Positions 1 to 7,218 of a stretch of DNA of 9,614 nt are shown piece by piece. Position numbers and translations under genes: made by a program. Position 1 is the first letter of the stretch. The number at the start of each line of letters is the position of its first letter. The stretch comes from DATIJJ01 sp035478795. Lineage in GTDB: Bacteria; Pseudomonadota; Gammaproteobacteria; DSM-16500. Where the stretch lies: NCBI GenBank assembly GCA_035478795.1, contig DATIJJ010000033.1:1-9614 (forward strand), given 5' to 3'. The notes below the pieces were generated by a model. That model saw only the letters and a list, made by a program, of their open reading frames with translations, had not been told where the DNA came from and searched no databases.

Positions 1-2
1 GC

Positions 3-79
3 TCTTCAAGCGGGACCCAGCGCCTTTTTTCATTGATTTTTTTAAAATGCTTTTAAAGGCGCTGGGTCCCGCTTGAAGA
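3..79. repeat. 25-bp perfect inverted repeat (dispersed palindromic element)
   Basis: Positions 3-27 and 55-79 are exact reverse complements (25 bp), separated by a 27-base AT-rich spacer. The arms centre on GGGACCCAGCGCC. The outer flank at 88-103 reads GGATGACGCACGGATA, which matches 15 of 16 bases beside the second inverted repeat at 3778-3889. This suggests one family of dispersed palindromic elements (REP- or MITE-like) rather than a gene-specific terminator. No T-run follows either arm, so an intrinsic terminator role for prpD is unlikely, although the RNA hairpin could still protect a 3' end. No open reading frame or transposase is present inside it. Confidence 0.85.
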
Positions 80-137
80 ACGTCGCGGGATGACGCACGG
101 ATAGGGTTCAATTTAAAAATAGAGATGTGTGTACATC

Positions 138-182
138 ATGACAAGGCTCAGAATGACAAGGTTCGCAATGACGCTTCTAATA
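138..182. repeat. 15-bp imperfect tandem repeat, two and a half units
   Basis: Units 138-152 (ATGACAAGGCTCAGA) and 153-167 (ATGACAAGGTTCGCA) are 12 of 15 identical. A third, partial unit starts at 168 with ATGACGC. They lie between the 25-bp inverted repeat and the end of prpD. The ATGAC core is the same word found at the edge of the inverted repeats, so this may be debris of the same repeat family. Confidence 0.55.
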
Positions 183-212
183 ACAGCACCTTGTGAACAG
201 TTACTTTTTTTA

Positions 213-1670
213 CTATGCATTTTTTACCGGCTTTTCCTTAACCCACAATTCCATAAATTCATTCACCGGCATTTTTTCAAGTTTTTCCTGATTTAAAAAA
301 AGTGCCGTCATTTCTGTTGTTTTTTCTTTTGGAAAATGCAACGCAAAACTCGTTTCAAATTTTTTGATGAGCAAGGGAATGCCTTCCTCGCGTCGACGTT
401 TGTGACCCACCGGATAATTAATCTGAATTTTTTTCGTGTGCGTACCATCTTTAAAATAAATTTGCATGGCGTTTGCAATGGAACGTTTGTCCGGATCCAT
501 GTAATCCTGACTAAATTGCGGATCTTCAACGACTTGCATCATATCACGTAACCGGTCGATGCGCGGGTCATTTGCAAACGCATCATCGTAATATTCCGCC
601 GTTAAATTGCCAAATAATAATCCGGCCGCGGCCATGTATTGCAAACAATGATCACGATCCGCGTAATTATACAAAGGACCGGTTTTATTAATAATGCGAA
701 TCGCGGATTCTTGCGTGGTTAACACAATTTTTTCAATTTTATCGAGACGGTGAATCACTTCATCGTGCAATTCAATCGCACACTCCACCGCTGTTTGCGC
801 GTGAAATTCGGCCGGGTAGGAAATTTTAAACAGAATGTTTTCCATGACGTAGGAACCGAGTGGTCGTGGTAACGAAAACGGTTTTCCCTTGAATAACACA
901 TCGTAAAATCCCCATGTTTTGGCAGTTAGCGCACTCGGACAACCCGTTTTATCTTTTTTAACAAGCCAGGCAAGACGCACTGCACGGCTCGTCGCATCGC
1001 CTGCCGCCCAGGATTTGCGTGAACCGGTATTGGGCGCGTGGCGATAGGTTCGTAAACTCTGGCCATCAAGCCACGCATGCGACACGACATTGATAATGTC
1101 TTCTTCGCTCCCCCCCAAAAGCTGCATTGCAATCGCGGCAGATGCGACTTTGACGAGAATCACGTGATCAAGACCCACACGATTAAAACTGTTTTCAAGC
1201 GCGAAAATACCCTGGATTTCATATGCCTTGATCATCAGGGTCAGGACATCACGCATCAAAACCGGCGGTTTTTTTCGGGCAACATTTTTTCGACTGATGT
1301 AATCGGAGACAGCCAGAATCGCACCCAGATTATCGGAAGGGTGTCCCCATTCCGCAGCAAGCCAGGTGTCATTAAAATCCAGCCAGCGAATTAAGGTTCC
1401 AATGTTAAACGCAGCGAGGATTGGATCCAGTTTGTAATGCGTTCCAGGGACGCGAGCACCGTGCGGTACACGCGTATTTAGCACAATCGGGCCGAGCAGC
1501 CGGGTGCATTCCACATGACTTAAGGCAAGAAAGGCAGAACTTAATGCATCCATTAAACAATAACGCGCAGTGGAATAGGCGAGATCACTCTGGATGGTGT
1601 GGTTGGCAACGTAATCAGCTATTGCAACACATTCTTGATCGGGTGCAGGACGTAAATTATTATCAGCCAT
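213..1670 (-). CDS. prpD: 2-methylcitrate dehydratase PrpD
   Basis: Dehydrates 2-methylcitrate to 2-methyl-cis-aconitate in the cytosolic methylcitrate cycle of propionate breakdown. The 485-residue product is of normal PrpD length (about 483 in enteric bacteria) and belongs to the MmgE/PrpD family. Visible family signatures are RWLDFNDTW (95-103) with EWGHPSDNLG (107-116), the stretch HAWLDGQSLRTYRHAP (198-213) running on to SRKSWAAGDATSRA (217-230), and KISYPAEFHAQTA (282-294). The ATG shares its A with the last base of the prpC stop (TAATG, 1-bp overlap), so translation is probably coupled. It is the last gene of the prpB-prpC-prpD operon. The reading frame ends with adjacent TAG and TAA stops. 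This organism uses the cofactor-free PrpD route; no acnD or prpF is in the window. Confidence 0.96.
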   Translation of the reverse strand: MADNNLRPAPDQECVAIADYVANHTIQSDLAYSTARYCLMDALSSAFLALSHVECTRLLGPIVLNTRVPHGARVPGTHYKLDPILAAFNIGTLIRWLDFNDTWLAAEWGHPSDNLGAILAVSDYISRKNVARKKPPVLMRDVLTLMIKAYEIQGIFALENSFNRVGLDHVILVKVASAAIAMQLLGGSEEDIINVVSHAWLDGQSLRTYRHAPNTGSRKSWAAGDATSRAVRLAWLVKKDKTGCPSALTAKTWGFYDVLFKGKPFSLPRPLGSYVMENILFKISYPAEFHAQTAVECAIELHDEVIHRLDKIEKIVLTTQESAIRIINKTGPLYNYADRDHCLQYMAAAGLLFGNLTAEYYDDAFANDPRIDRLRDMMQVVEDPQFSQDYMDPDKRSIANAMQIYFKDGTHTKKIQINYPVGHKRRREEGIPLLIKKFETSFALHFPKEKTTEMTALFLNQEKLEKMPVNEFMELWVKEKPVKNA

Positions 1671-2788
1671 TATTTTATCTCACTGACAGAAGGTAAAATG
1701 CGTGATTCAGGACCGGTGTAATCGGCTTCCGGGCGAATCAAACGATTATCACGGCGTTGTTCAATAATGTGCGCGCTCCAGCCGGATAAACGCGACATCA
1801 CAAAAATCGGCGTAAAAAGTGCTGTCGGAATACCACAAAAATGATAGGCCGTCGCACTGTAAAAATCCAGATTCGGAAACAGGCGTTTTTCACTCCATAA
1901 AATGTGCTCGATGCGTTCCGAAACGGGATAGAGATAGCCATCTTTTGCCTGTTCGGATAATTTTTTCGACCATTCCTTGATAATATCTGAACGCGGATCG
2001 GATAATTTATACACGCGATGGCCAAATCCCATGATTTTGGTTTTGTTGGCAAGCAGCGTCAGGATGGCGCGTTCTGCTTCATCCGGATTTTTAAAACGCG
2101 CAATGAGTTCCATCGCGGCTTCATTCGCACCGCCATGCAAGGGACCGCGCAAGGTACCAATGCCGGACACAATCGCGGAATAAAAATCGGATTCGGTAGA
2201 GGTCGTCACGCGGGCGGCAAAAGTGGAGGCGTTAAATTCGTGTTCAGCGTATAAAATGAGCGAGACGTCAATCGCACGCGCATGGGCCGGATCGGGACTC
2301 GTATCATGCAACAGACGAAGAAAGTGGCTGGCGATGGAACTTTCATCCGTAGTGGTTTTAATGCGTCTGCCAGTTTGATGAAATTGATACCAGTACAGCA
2401 ACATGCCGGGTGTGCTTGCAATCAGTCGGTCAGCAATATCTTCCTGTCGGTATTGCCTCGATTCAGGTTCGAGCGTACCCAGCATTGAACAGGCAGTGCG
2501 AAGCACATCCATCGGATGCGTTTTGCCAGGAATGCTTTCAAGAACCGACTTCAATGGATCCGGTAATTCGCGTAATAACATGAGTTTTTCGCGATACGCC
2601 TGTAATTCGCGAGCGGTTGGAAATTCGCCGTAAATCAGTAACCAGGCGACTTCCTCAAATGTGCTGTGTGCGGCGAGATCATGGATATCATAGCCCCGAT
2701 AGGTCAGACCCACTCCTTCCTTGCCCACGGTACTGATGGCAGTGTTACCGACCACGAGCCCTTCGAGACCACCCTTTTTTTGAGTCAT
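1670..2788 (-). CDS. prpC: 2-methylcitrate synthase PrpC
   Basis: Condenses propionyl-CoA with oxaloacetate to 2-methylcitrate, the entry step of the methylcitrate cycle. The 372-residue length fits the short citrate-synthase class that contains PrpC rather than the longer (about 430-residue) hexameric GltA. The catalytic triad of the family is visible: His218 in GPLHGGANE, His257 in MGFGHRVYK and Asp308 in NLDFYSATAYH. Other family marks are LTYRGYDIHDLA (28-39), LYAEHEFNAST (179-189) and SRLSGWSAHIIEQ (332-344). The start ATG overlaps the prpB stop by four bases (ATGA), and the stop overlaps the prpD start by one base. Position between prpB and prpD decides the call; from sequence alone a dual citrate/methylcitrate synthase remains possible. 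Confidence 0.95.
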   Translation of the reverse strand: MTQKKGGLEGLVVGNTAISTVGKEGVGLTYRGYDIHDLAAHSTFEEVAWLLIYGEFPTARELQAYREKLMLLRELPDPLKSVLESIPGKTHPMDVLRTACSMLGTLEPESRQYRQEDIADRLIASTPGMLLYWYQFHQTGRRIKTTTDESSIASHFLRLLHDTSPDPAHARAIDVSLILYAEHEFNASTFAARVTTSTESDFYSAIVSGIGTLRGPLHGGANEAAMELIARFKNPDEAERAILTLLANKTKIMGFGHRVYKLSDPRSDIIKEWSKKLSEQAKDGYLYPVSERIEHILWSEKRLFPNLDFYSATAYHFCGIPTALFTPIFVMSRLSGWSAHIIEQRRDNRLIRPEADYTGPESRILPSVSEIK

Positions 2789-3663
2789 TTCTGTTTTTCC
2801 TTAAGAAAAAGTTCATCCAGTTTTTTTTCGTAATCATAATAGTTCAGGGCATGGTACAGCTCTTCCCGGGTTTGCATGTGAGAGAGGATTTTCTGCTGTG
2901 TGCCATCGTTGCGAAGGGTTTGATAGACCGCTAATGCAGCCTGACTCATGGCACGAAATGCACTGAGCGGATAAAGCACCAGGCGAACACCGGCTGTTTT
3001 AAGTTCATCTGTCGTAAATAAGGGCGTGACACCAAATTCCGTCATGTTGGCGAGAACGGGAACCGGGCATTGTGCTGTGACCGTTTTGTAGTGTGATAAA
3101 TCCGTGGCGCCTTCAAGAAAAATCATATCCGCACCGGCTGCAACATAATGCAGGATGCGATCGAGTGTTTTGGGTAATCCTTCGGAAGCGAGTGCATCGG
3201 TTCTCGCCATGATCACAAAATCCGGATCGGTTCGGGCGTCGACCGCTGCCTTGATGCGGTCAACCATTTCGGTTGTTTCGACCATGGCTTTTCCCGGGCG
3301 ATGGCCGCAGCGTTTGGCTTGTACCTGATCTTCAAGATGAACGGCTGCAACATCAGCCCTGATCATTTCACGAATGGTGCGGGCGATATTAAATGCACTG
3401 CCAAAGCCGGTATCTACATCCACCAGTAACGGTGTGTCAACGCGGGATGTAATCCGACGGGCATCTTCCAGGACATCGTTAAGCGTTGTGATACCTAAAT
3501 CAGGCAAGCCGAACGACGCATTGGCAACACCGGCACCCGAAAGATAAATGGCGTGATAACCGGATTGTGTAGCGAGCAGGGCGGAATAAGCATTGATGGT
3601 ACCGACAATCTGAAGTGGATTTTCTTTTGATAATGCATCACGAAACCGTTTCCCTGCGCTCAT
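2785..3663 (-). CDS. prpB: 2-methylisocitrate lyase PrpB
   Basis: Cleaves 2-methylisocitrate to pyruvate and succinate, closing the methylcitrate cycle. The 292-residue protein has the PEP mutase/isocitrate lyase (ICL) fold signatures in order: LSGAGVANA (41-49), the metal-binding VDVDTGFG (81-88), HLEDQ (109-113), the active-site loop KRCGH (117-121, catalytic Cys119), MARTDA (152-157), NMTEFG (206-211) and YPLSAFRAM (231-239). The length and KRCGH loop match PrpB rather than the longer isocitrate lyases. It is the first gene of the operon. The start is fixed by AGGAGG at 3669-3674, five bases before the ATG, with a sigma70-like promoter just upstream. The stop overlaps prpC in an ATGA. Confidence 0.96.
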   Translation of the reverse strand: MSAGKRFRDALSKENPLQIVGTINAYSALLATQSGYHAIYLSGAGVANASFGLPDLGITTLNDVLEDARRITSRVDTPLLVDVDTGFGSAFNIARTIREMIRADVAAVHLEDQVQAKRCGHRPGKAMVETTEMVDRIKAAVDARTDPDFVIMARTDALASEGLPKTLDRILHYVAAGADMIFLEGATDLSHYKTVTAQCPVPVLANMTEFGVTPLFTTDELKTAGVRLVLYPLSAFRAMSQAALAVYQTLRNDGTQQKILSHMQTREELYHALNYYDYEKKLDELFLKEKQK

Positions 3664-3689
3664 GTGTGCCTCCTGCTTAAGCTCTGACG

Positions 3690-3718
3690 ATTTTCCAGCG
3701 GGGCAGGTGGTTTGTCAA
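3690..3718 (-). promoter_or_regulatory. Sigma70-type promoter of prpBCD
   Basis: On the minus strand a perfect -35 box TTGACA (3713-3718) is followed after 17 bases by a -10 box GAAAAT (3690-3695, 4 of 6). It lies 26 bases upstream of the prpB start codon. A palindrome ACGTACGT at 3727-3734, flanked by A and T runs, sits just upstream of the -35 box and could be an operator; that role is a guess. Confidence 0.6.
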
Positions 3719-3777
3719 CGAGAAATACGTACGTTTTTTTTGTTGGGGAGTTGCATAAATCAGGCCTCAATCGAAGT

Positions 3778-3889
3778 GTCATCCTGAGGCATCTTCTCGC
3801 CGAAGGATCATCGGCTATTTATAAAGACTTTTTTGCGAGAGCTTGTGGATAGCAGTGGATCCTTCGGCGAGAAGATGCCTCAGGATGAC
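3778..3889. repeat. Perfect 32-bp inverted repeat with 48-base spacer
   Basis: Positions 3778-3809 and 3858-3889 are exact reverse complements, 32 bp each, spaced by 48 bases. The outer end of the right arm continues as GGATGACGCGCGGATA (3883-3898), matching the flank of the inverted repeat at 3-79 in 15 of 16 bases, although the inner arm sequences differ. It sits between the outer membrane gene terminator (3907-3944) and the prpB promoter, 60 bases upstream of the -35 box. No reading frame or transposase is inside. A non-autonomous mobile or REP-like element is the likeliest explanation. Confidence 0.9.
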
Positions 3890-3906
3890 GCGCGGATAAA
3901 GGAAAG

Positions 3907-3944
3907 TAAAAAAAGAAAAGGGCAGACATCAAATGTCTACCCTT
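3907..3944 (-). terminator. Intrinsic terminator of the outer membrane protein gene
   Basis: Read on the minus strand, a 10-bp stem (3933-3942 with 3920-3929, one G-U pair, extended by two A-T pairs) closes a three-base loop. A T-rich tract, TTTTCTTTTTTT, follows at once. It begins 15 bases after the stop codon of the barrel gene. This is a textbook Rho-independent terminator and separates that gene from prpBCD. Confidence 0.9.
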
Positions 3945-3958
3945 GACGACTTTGTTGC

Positions 3959-4729
3959 TTAGGCAAAGTGGTAGTTCAAGCCAACCATGAACTGGTTGTC
4001 GGATGGGTTGTAGTTAGCGCTGCCGCTACCTACGCCAGCCAACGTTACGTTGTTGCTGAATGAACCGTAGTTGGTGTGGTTGAATTCAGTTCTAACGCTC
4101 CAGCTTGGGTAGAATGTGCTTTCAATACCCAGACCGTAGTTGAAGCCACCGCGCCAGCTGGATTTGCTGACACTGCCAAGGCTGACGCCGTTAAACATCG
4201 CACTGGCCTGACCTTTAATACGAGCCTGTTCATAACCTAAACGAACGTACAGCAAGGTAGCATCGTTCAGTCTCAAACCTGGCAACAGACTGACACCCCA
4301 GCTTCCGTTTACAGAAGTTTTGGTGTAAAGGCTGTCGACACCTGTGGAAAGATAGGTGTGGTTCGTGTTTGTTGATGTGCTTGCGCCACTGGTATTTACA
4401 AACAATTCACCAGCGAGGTAGTACATTTCGTTAAAGTACTGACCGTAACCGCCGAACAGACCACCGACCCAACCGGTTGCATTCAAGGCTGGATTTGTGC
4501 TGAAGGTCTCTGTTGCAGTTCTGGCACTGATGTTGTTACGGGTACGATATGAATCATAACCCAATTGCGCACCAAGGTAGAAACCATCTTTAATCATCAG
4601 CGGAGTCGGACAAGGAGCCATGGCTTCGCCTTTGTAGTTTTCACCTTTGTAGGAGCCTGCAAAGCAAGCCGTGGTTGCAACTAACAATACAGCGCTCGAA
4701 ATTAACGAGTGTCGTAGTTGTTTTTTCAT
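3959..4729 (-). CDS. Outer membrane beta-barrel protein (OmpA-like / opacity-type fold)
   Basis: Predicted 256-residue outer membrane protein. Residues 1-24 form a signal peptide (basic MKKQLRH, hydrophobic core, cleavage probably after CFA). The mature N-terminus contains YKGENYKGE and then CPTPLMIKDGFYLGAQLGYDS, the typical entry into a first barrel strand. The rest alternates aromatic/Gly strands (GGLFGGYGQYF, LYVRLGYEQA, NYGLGIES, SVRTEFNHTNYG) and ends in FMVGLNYHFA, a C-terminal barrel-assembly signal with Phe next to last. Size fits an eight-stranded barrel. The frame can also open one codon earlier at TTG (4732), but the ATG at 4729 is eight bases from AAGGAG (4738-4743) and is preferred. 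The exact role (porin, adhesin, structural) cannot be told. Family resemblance to Legionella-type surface proteins is recalled, not searched. Confidence 0.85.
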   Translation of the reverse strand: MKKQLRHSLISSAVLLVATTACFAGSYKGENYKGEAMAPCPTPLMIKDGFYLGAQLGYDSYRTRNNISARTATETFSTNPALNATGWVGGLFGGYGQYFNEMYYLAGELFVNTSGASTSTNTNHTYLSTGVDSLYTKTSVNGSWGVSLLPGLRLNDATLLYVRLGYEQARIKGQASAMFNGVSLGSVSKSSWRGGFNYGLGIESTFYPSWSVRTEFNHTNYGSFSNNVTLAGVGSGSANYNPSDNQFMVGLNYHFA

Positions 4730-4775
4730 CAATATATCTCCTTATATTTGATAACTAAGTTTGTTCCTCATCTTG

Positions 4776-4806
4776 ATTATCGCGGATCGGTATCAAAGAG
4801 GTTCAA
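4776..4806 (-). promoter_or_regulatory. Possible promoter of the outer membrane protein gene
   Basis: On the minus strand, TTGAAC (4801-4806, 4 of 6) is followed by GATAAT (4776-4781, 5 of 6) with a 19-base spacer, longer than ideal. It would give a leader of about 40 bases before the ATG at 4729. The AT-rich DNA at 4820-4880 further upstream could act as an UP element. The weak spacing keeps confidence low. Confidence 0.35.
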
Positions 4807-5032
4807 GACACTAATTTATTTCAATATTTGACAATGAGCAAGTTTTTTTAACCAAATTATTTATAAAATTGTATTTTTATGATGATCCCACAGGGGAAAA
4901 TACCTGGTAGCACGGGTTAAGGGAAGGGTTAGTACGGAAGATTTTGTGCATTTAAACCATGGCGATTGTTAAAACAGCGGGAAAAACTTTTTATTTTTGG
5001 GTGAAACAGGCGCGAGCTGCATGAGTAATTGT

Positions 5033-5061
5033 TTGCCATTTTAAATTCTTCAGGGTATATA
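5033..5061 (+). promoter_or_regulatory. Promoter of the hypothetical gene at 5089
   Basis: TTGCCA (5033-5038, 5 of 6) is followed, after exactly 17 bases, by TATATA (5056-5061). The ribosome binding site AAAAGGAG (5073-5080) lies eight bases before the ATG at 5089. The remaining part of the 4730-5088 gap, about 4870-5030, shows no credible gene or hairpin. Confidence 0.55.
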
Positions 5062-5088
5062 TTAATCTTTTAAAAAGGAGAAATTAAA

Positions 5089-5763
5089 ATGCGTAATAAA
5101 AATGAGTGGATTGAAGGCTTGTTAGATCGTTTTCCAGAAGGTGATAAAGTGCGTGCCCAGGAATTGTTATCCGACTATTGGGAGTGTGCAAAAATTTTAT
5201 CGATGGATCTCGAAAAAGATATCAGTCCTATTCCTTATACGGTAGGGGGAATCGTGAGCGTCATTGCCCTTGAAAGTTTGACCAGTCTTGATCCGATATC
5301 AAAAGCTCTGATAACTGTTACCGGCAGTCTTATGGCGAGCGAGCTCACGACAAAACAGACAGAAAAAAATGTAGCTGATCAGGCAGTAGGGAGTTCTCCA
5401 TTTATTCATCGCCTGCAAGGCGTGTTAACAGCATCGCCTGACTCATTGTCCGATAATTTATCTCAATTACAATATCAGCTTTCTTTTGTCAGGAGAGCAG
5501 TCACCGTTAAAAACGGGGCGGGTATAGTTGGAGGAGCGCTGGGTGGGATTGCCGGTTATTGCCTTGCGCCTTTGGAGAGTTATCCTGAGGATAAGGGAGT
5601 GATTGCCATGGCGAATTCAAATGTTTATGCAATGGTTGGGCATACTGCTGCTCGTGCTCTTGTACGGGTCGGGCTTTATAAGATGGTTCCTGATGAGAAT
5701 AAATCAGAACCGGCTCCAACAAATGGATTGCGCCGACGTCCAGGTCGACGTTCAGGAGAGTAA
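5089..5763 (+). CDS. Hypothetical protein with Gly-rich hydrophobic segments and basic tail
   Basis: I do not recognise this 224-residue protein. It has a charged N-terminus with no signal peptide. A first hydrophobic stretch (about 50-63, YTVGGIVSVIALES) and a second (about 73-84) follow. A third, Gly-rich stretch (143-160, GAGIVGGALGGIAGYCLA) resembles glycine-zipper membrane segments. The C-terminus is hydrophilic and ends in RRRPGRRSGE. The gene has its own promoter and a strong ribosome binding site eight bases before the ATG, so it is probably expressed alone. It converges on the amine oxidase. If the host is a Legionellales member, a secreted or membrane-targeted effector is one idea, but nothing in the sequence proves it. 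A small membrane-associated protein is equally possible. Confidence 0.75.
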   Translation: MRNKNEWIEGLLDRFPEGDKVRAQELLSDYWECAKILSMDLEKDISPIPYTVGGIVSVIALESLTSLDPISKALITVTGSLMASELTTKQTEKNVADQAVGSSPFIHRLQGVLTASPDSLSDNLSQLQYQLSFVRRAVTVKNGAGIVGGALGGIAGYCLAPLESYPEDKGVIAMANSNVYAMVGHTAARALVRVGLYKMVPDENKSEPAPTNGLRRRPGRRSGE

Positions 5764-5786
5764 GTCGGTCTGGTCAGTCATTTATG

Positions 5787-5818
5787 TCATTATCCGTCAT
5801 GCACATGGCGGATAATGA
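5787..5818. terminator. Hairpin between convergent genes, without a T-run
   Basis: TCATTATCCG (5787-5796) pairs perfectly with CGGATAATGA (5809-5818), and the interior pairs further (one G-T). The hairpin lies between the stop of the 5089 gene and the stop of the amine oxidase, both of which point at it. Neither strand has a T-run after the stem, so it may be a 3'-end stabiliser or a Rho-assisted terminator rather than an intrinsic one. Confidence 0.5.
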
Positions 5819-5830
5819 TGATGGAATCGG

Positions 5831-7105
5831 TCAGATTGAAATTTTCCTGATTCTTTCAGCTTCACGAATACCCGACAAATAAGCGCCATGCGTAGTCGAT
5901 GGACAGGTTGAACAAGTGGCTTCGCCGGCAAAAAATAATTTATTACCAATGGGCTCAGCGAGCGCGTCATAATCCGCGCTTGTTGATCCTGTTTTGAAAT
6001 AGGAATAAGAGCCATAGCTAAACGGATCTTCTGACCATCTTGTTATGATAAAAGACTCCGGATCAGGAAGATCAGTGGTAAAGTGATTTCGAAAATTTAC
6101 CATGATTTTTTTTATTATTTCTTCATCTGGCTGTTTTTCCAGTTGAAAGGCGGATTCGCCGCCTGTATATCCGACAAGAACAGGTTGTGACATCAGCGGT
6201 GCCAGATTAATAAAAATGCTTGTTGATGATGGATCAAATTCGGTAAAAAGCAACGCATGTTGTTTTTCGGGCCAGAATAGTTTTGGAAATTTGATTGCAG
6301 TGATATTGAGTAATCCCATACCGACAGACTGAATAGCCTTTAATTTATTTTTCGGAAGAGGCGGGTTGAATTGCACGCTATTTTTCTGCAAAACGCCTAT
6401 CGGCAGTGTGATAATCACGAGATCGGCAAACATGGAAGTATCCTGTGTGACTATCTCTACCTGATTTTCATGATAATTAATTGCCTTGACAGTCGTATTT
6501 AAATCAATCCGACATTTTTTTGCGAGTCCTTCAATGATGGGTTGATAGGTTGTAGTCAAAAAGCAATTCTCGCCCGGCCACATTTTTGCATCGCCATACG
6601 TGCGTGCTGAAAGACTGGCTGCATCAGCACCTTCATAACTTGCTATGGATTTTAATTTACGATCAAACAGGGATTGTTCCAATGCTGACATTTGTTCAAA
6701 GGGTGTGAGGCGGTCAAGTGCTGCAGATAATGAAATATCGGATGTTTCGTGACAGGCCAATTTTTTGGCGTTGTCGAGACAGGCATTGAATTCGACTTCA
6801 AATTTTTCTATTTCAGACGGAGGAACAGGCAATCCTTTTTTATCAAATACCGTGATTTGATCTGAATCAATCGGAACCATTTTTGCATTAAACTGTTTTG
6901 CAAGTGCTGTCATGGGATTATTTTCATCGCCATGAATCCATCCGGCGCCTTTTCCGAACGGAATGCCTAATGAATAGTCTGTCTCGATGCGTCCGCCTGC
7001 GCGGTTTCTGGCTTCAAGAATTCTGGCGTCAAAGCCAAGTTCTGTCAGTCGGGTGCAAGCGGCAAGGCCTGCCATGCCGGCTCCGATGATGATGATTTTT
7101 TTCAT
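5831..7105 (-). CDS. FAD-dependent amine oxidase (polyamine oxidase/LSD1-like)
   Basis: A 424-residue flavin amine oxidase family protein, expected to oxidise an amine (polyamine or similar) with FAD; the substrate is unknown. The N-terminus is a dinucleotide-binding fold, IIIIGAGMAGLAACTRL (4-20), then LEARNRAGGRIET (30-42) with the GG-doublet after the first beta-alpha-beta unit. C-terminal marks are WSEDPFSYGSYSYF (357-370) and FFAGEATCSTCPSTTHGAYL (391-410), the FAD-pyrophosphate and substrate-side motif. At GLLNITAIKF (264-273) the family usually has Asn-Lys; here the Lys is Ile268. The frame stays open to 7339, but the extra 78 residues precede the FAD motif and overlap the neighbouring nuclease gene, so the ATG at 7105 is chosen, despite a weak ribosome site. 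No signal peptide. Probably cytosolic. Confidence 0.88.
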   Translation of the reverse strand: MKKIIIIGAGMAGLAACTRLTELGFDARILEARNRAGGRIETDYSLGIPFGKGAGWIHGDENNPMTALAKQFNAKMVPIDSDQITVFDKKGLPVPPSEIEKFEVEFNACLDNAKKLACHETSDISLSAALDRLTPFEQMSALEQSLFDRKLKSIASYEGADAASLSARTYGDAKMWPGENCFLTTTYQPIIEGLAKKCRIDLNTTVKAINYHENQVEIVTQDTSMFADLVIITLPIGVLQKNSVQFNPPLPKNKLKAIQSVGMGLLNITAIKFPKLFWPEKQHALLFTEFDPSSTSIFINLAPLMSQPVLVGYTGGESAFQLEKQPDEEIIKKIMVNFRNHFTTDLPDPESFIITRWSEDPFSYGSYSYFKTGSTSADYDALAEPIGNKLFFAGEATCSTCPSTTHGAYLSGIREAERIRKISI

Positions 7106-7135
7106 GCGTTGTCGTCTCTGCCATTCCTGCGGGCA

Positions 7136-7164
7136 AGGATCAATTTTTTTGGAGGGGTTGTCAA
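7136..7164 (-). promoter_or_regulatory. Candidate promoter of the amine oxidase gene
   Basis: On the minus strand a perfect TTGACA (7159-7164) is followed by a 17-base spacer and a weak -10 box GATCCT (7136-7141, 3 of 6). It is 31 bases upstream of the start codon. It supports the start at 7105, because a start further upstream would put this promoter inside the gene. Confidence 0.4.
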
Positions 7165-7218
7165 CTTGAATCAAATAAGGACAGATTAAAAACCGCACAA
7201 ATAAAAGCGGCCTTAGCC
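7165..7218 (+). pseudogene. Untranslated 5' remnant of the YhcG-type nuclease gene
   Basis: The frame of the downstream nuclease stays open upstream of its GTG, and codons 7183-7218 read RLKTAQIKAALA, which runs on into VNSEQIRFYW. This is the usual start of the YhcG/DUF1016 N-terminal domain. There is no ATG, GTG or TTG in frame between the stop at 7093 and the GTG at 7219, so these conserved codons cannot be translated from a normal start. The true 5' end appears to have been lost and replaced by the amine oxidase upstream region. Confidence 0.6.

Noticed and set aside
1077..1394. 105-codon plus-strand open frame inside prpD
   Set aside because: It is antisense to conserved PrpD codons and has no independent signals; a shadow frame.
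3776..3898. CRISPR-like reading of the inverted repeat region
   Set aside because: There are only two arms, inverted rather than direct, with no regular spacers or cas genes.
4730..4732. TTG start one codon before the outer membrane protein ATG
   Set aside because: The ATG at 4729 is better spaced (eight bases) from AAGGAG and starts a standard signal peptide.
4959..5024. 21-codon frame MAIVKTAGKTFYF upstream of the 5089 gene
   Set aside because: Very short, no ribosome site, and it lies before the better-supported promoter of the 5089 gene.
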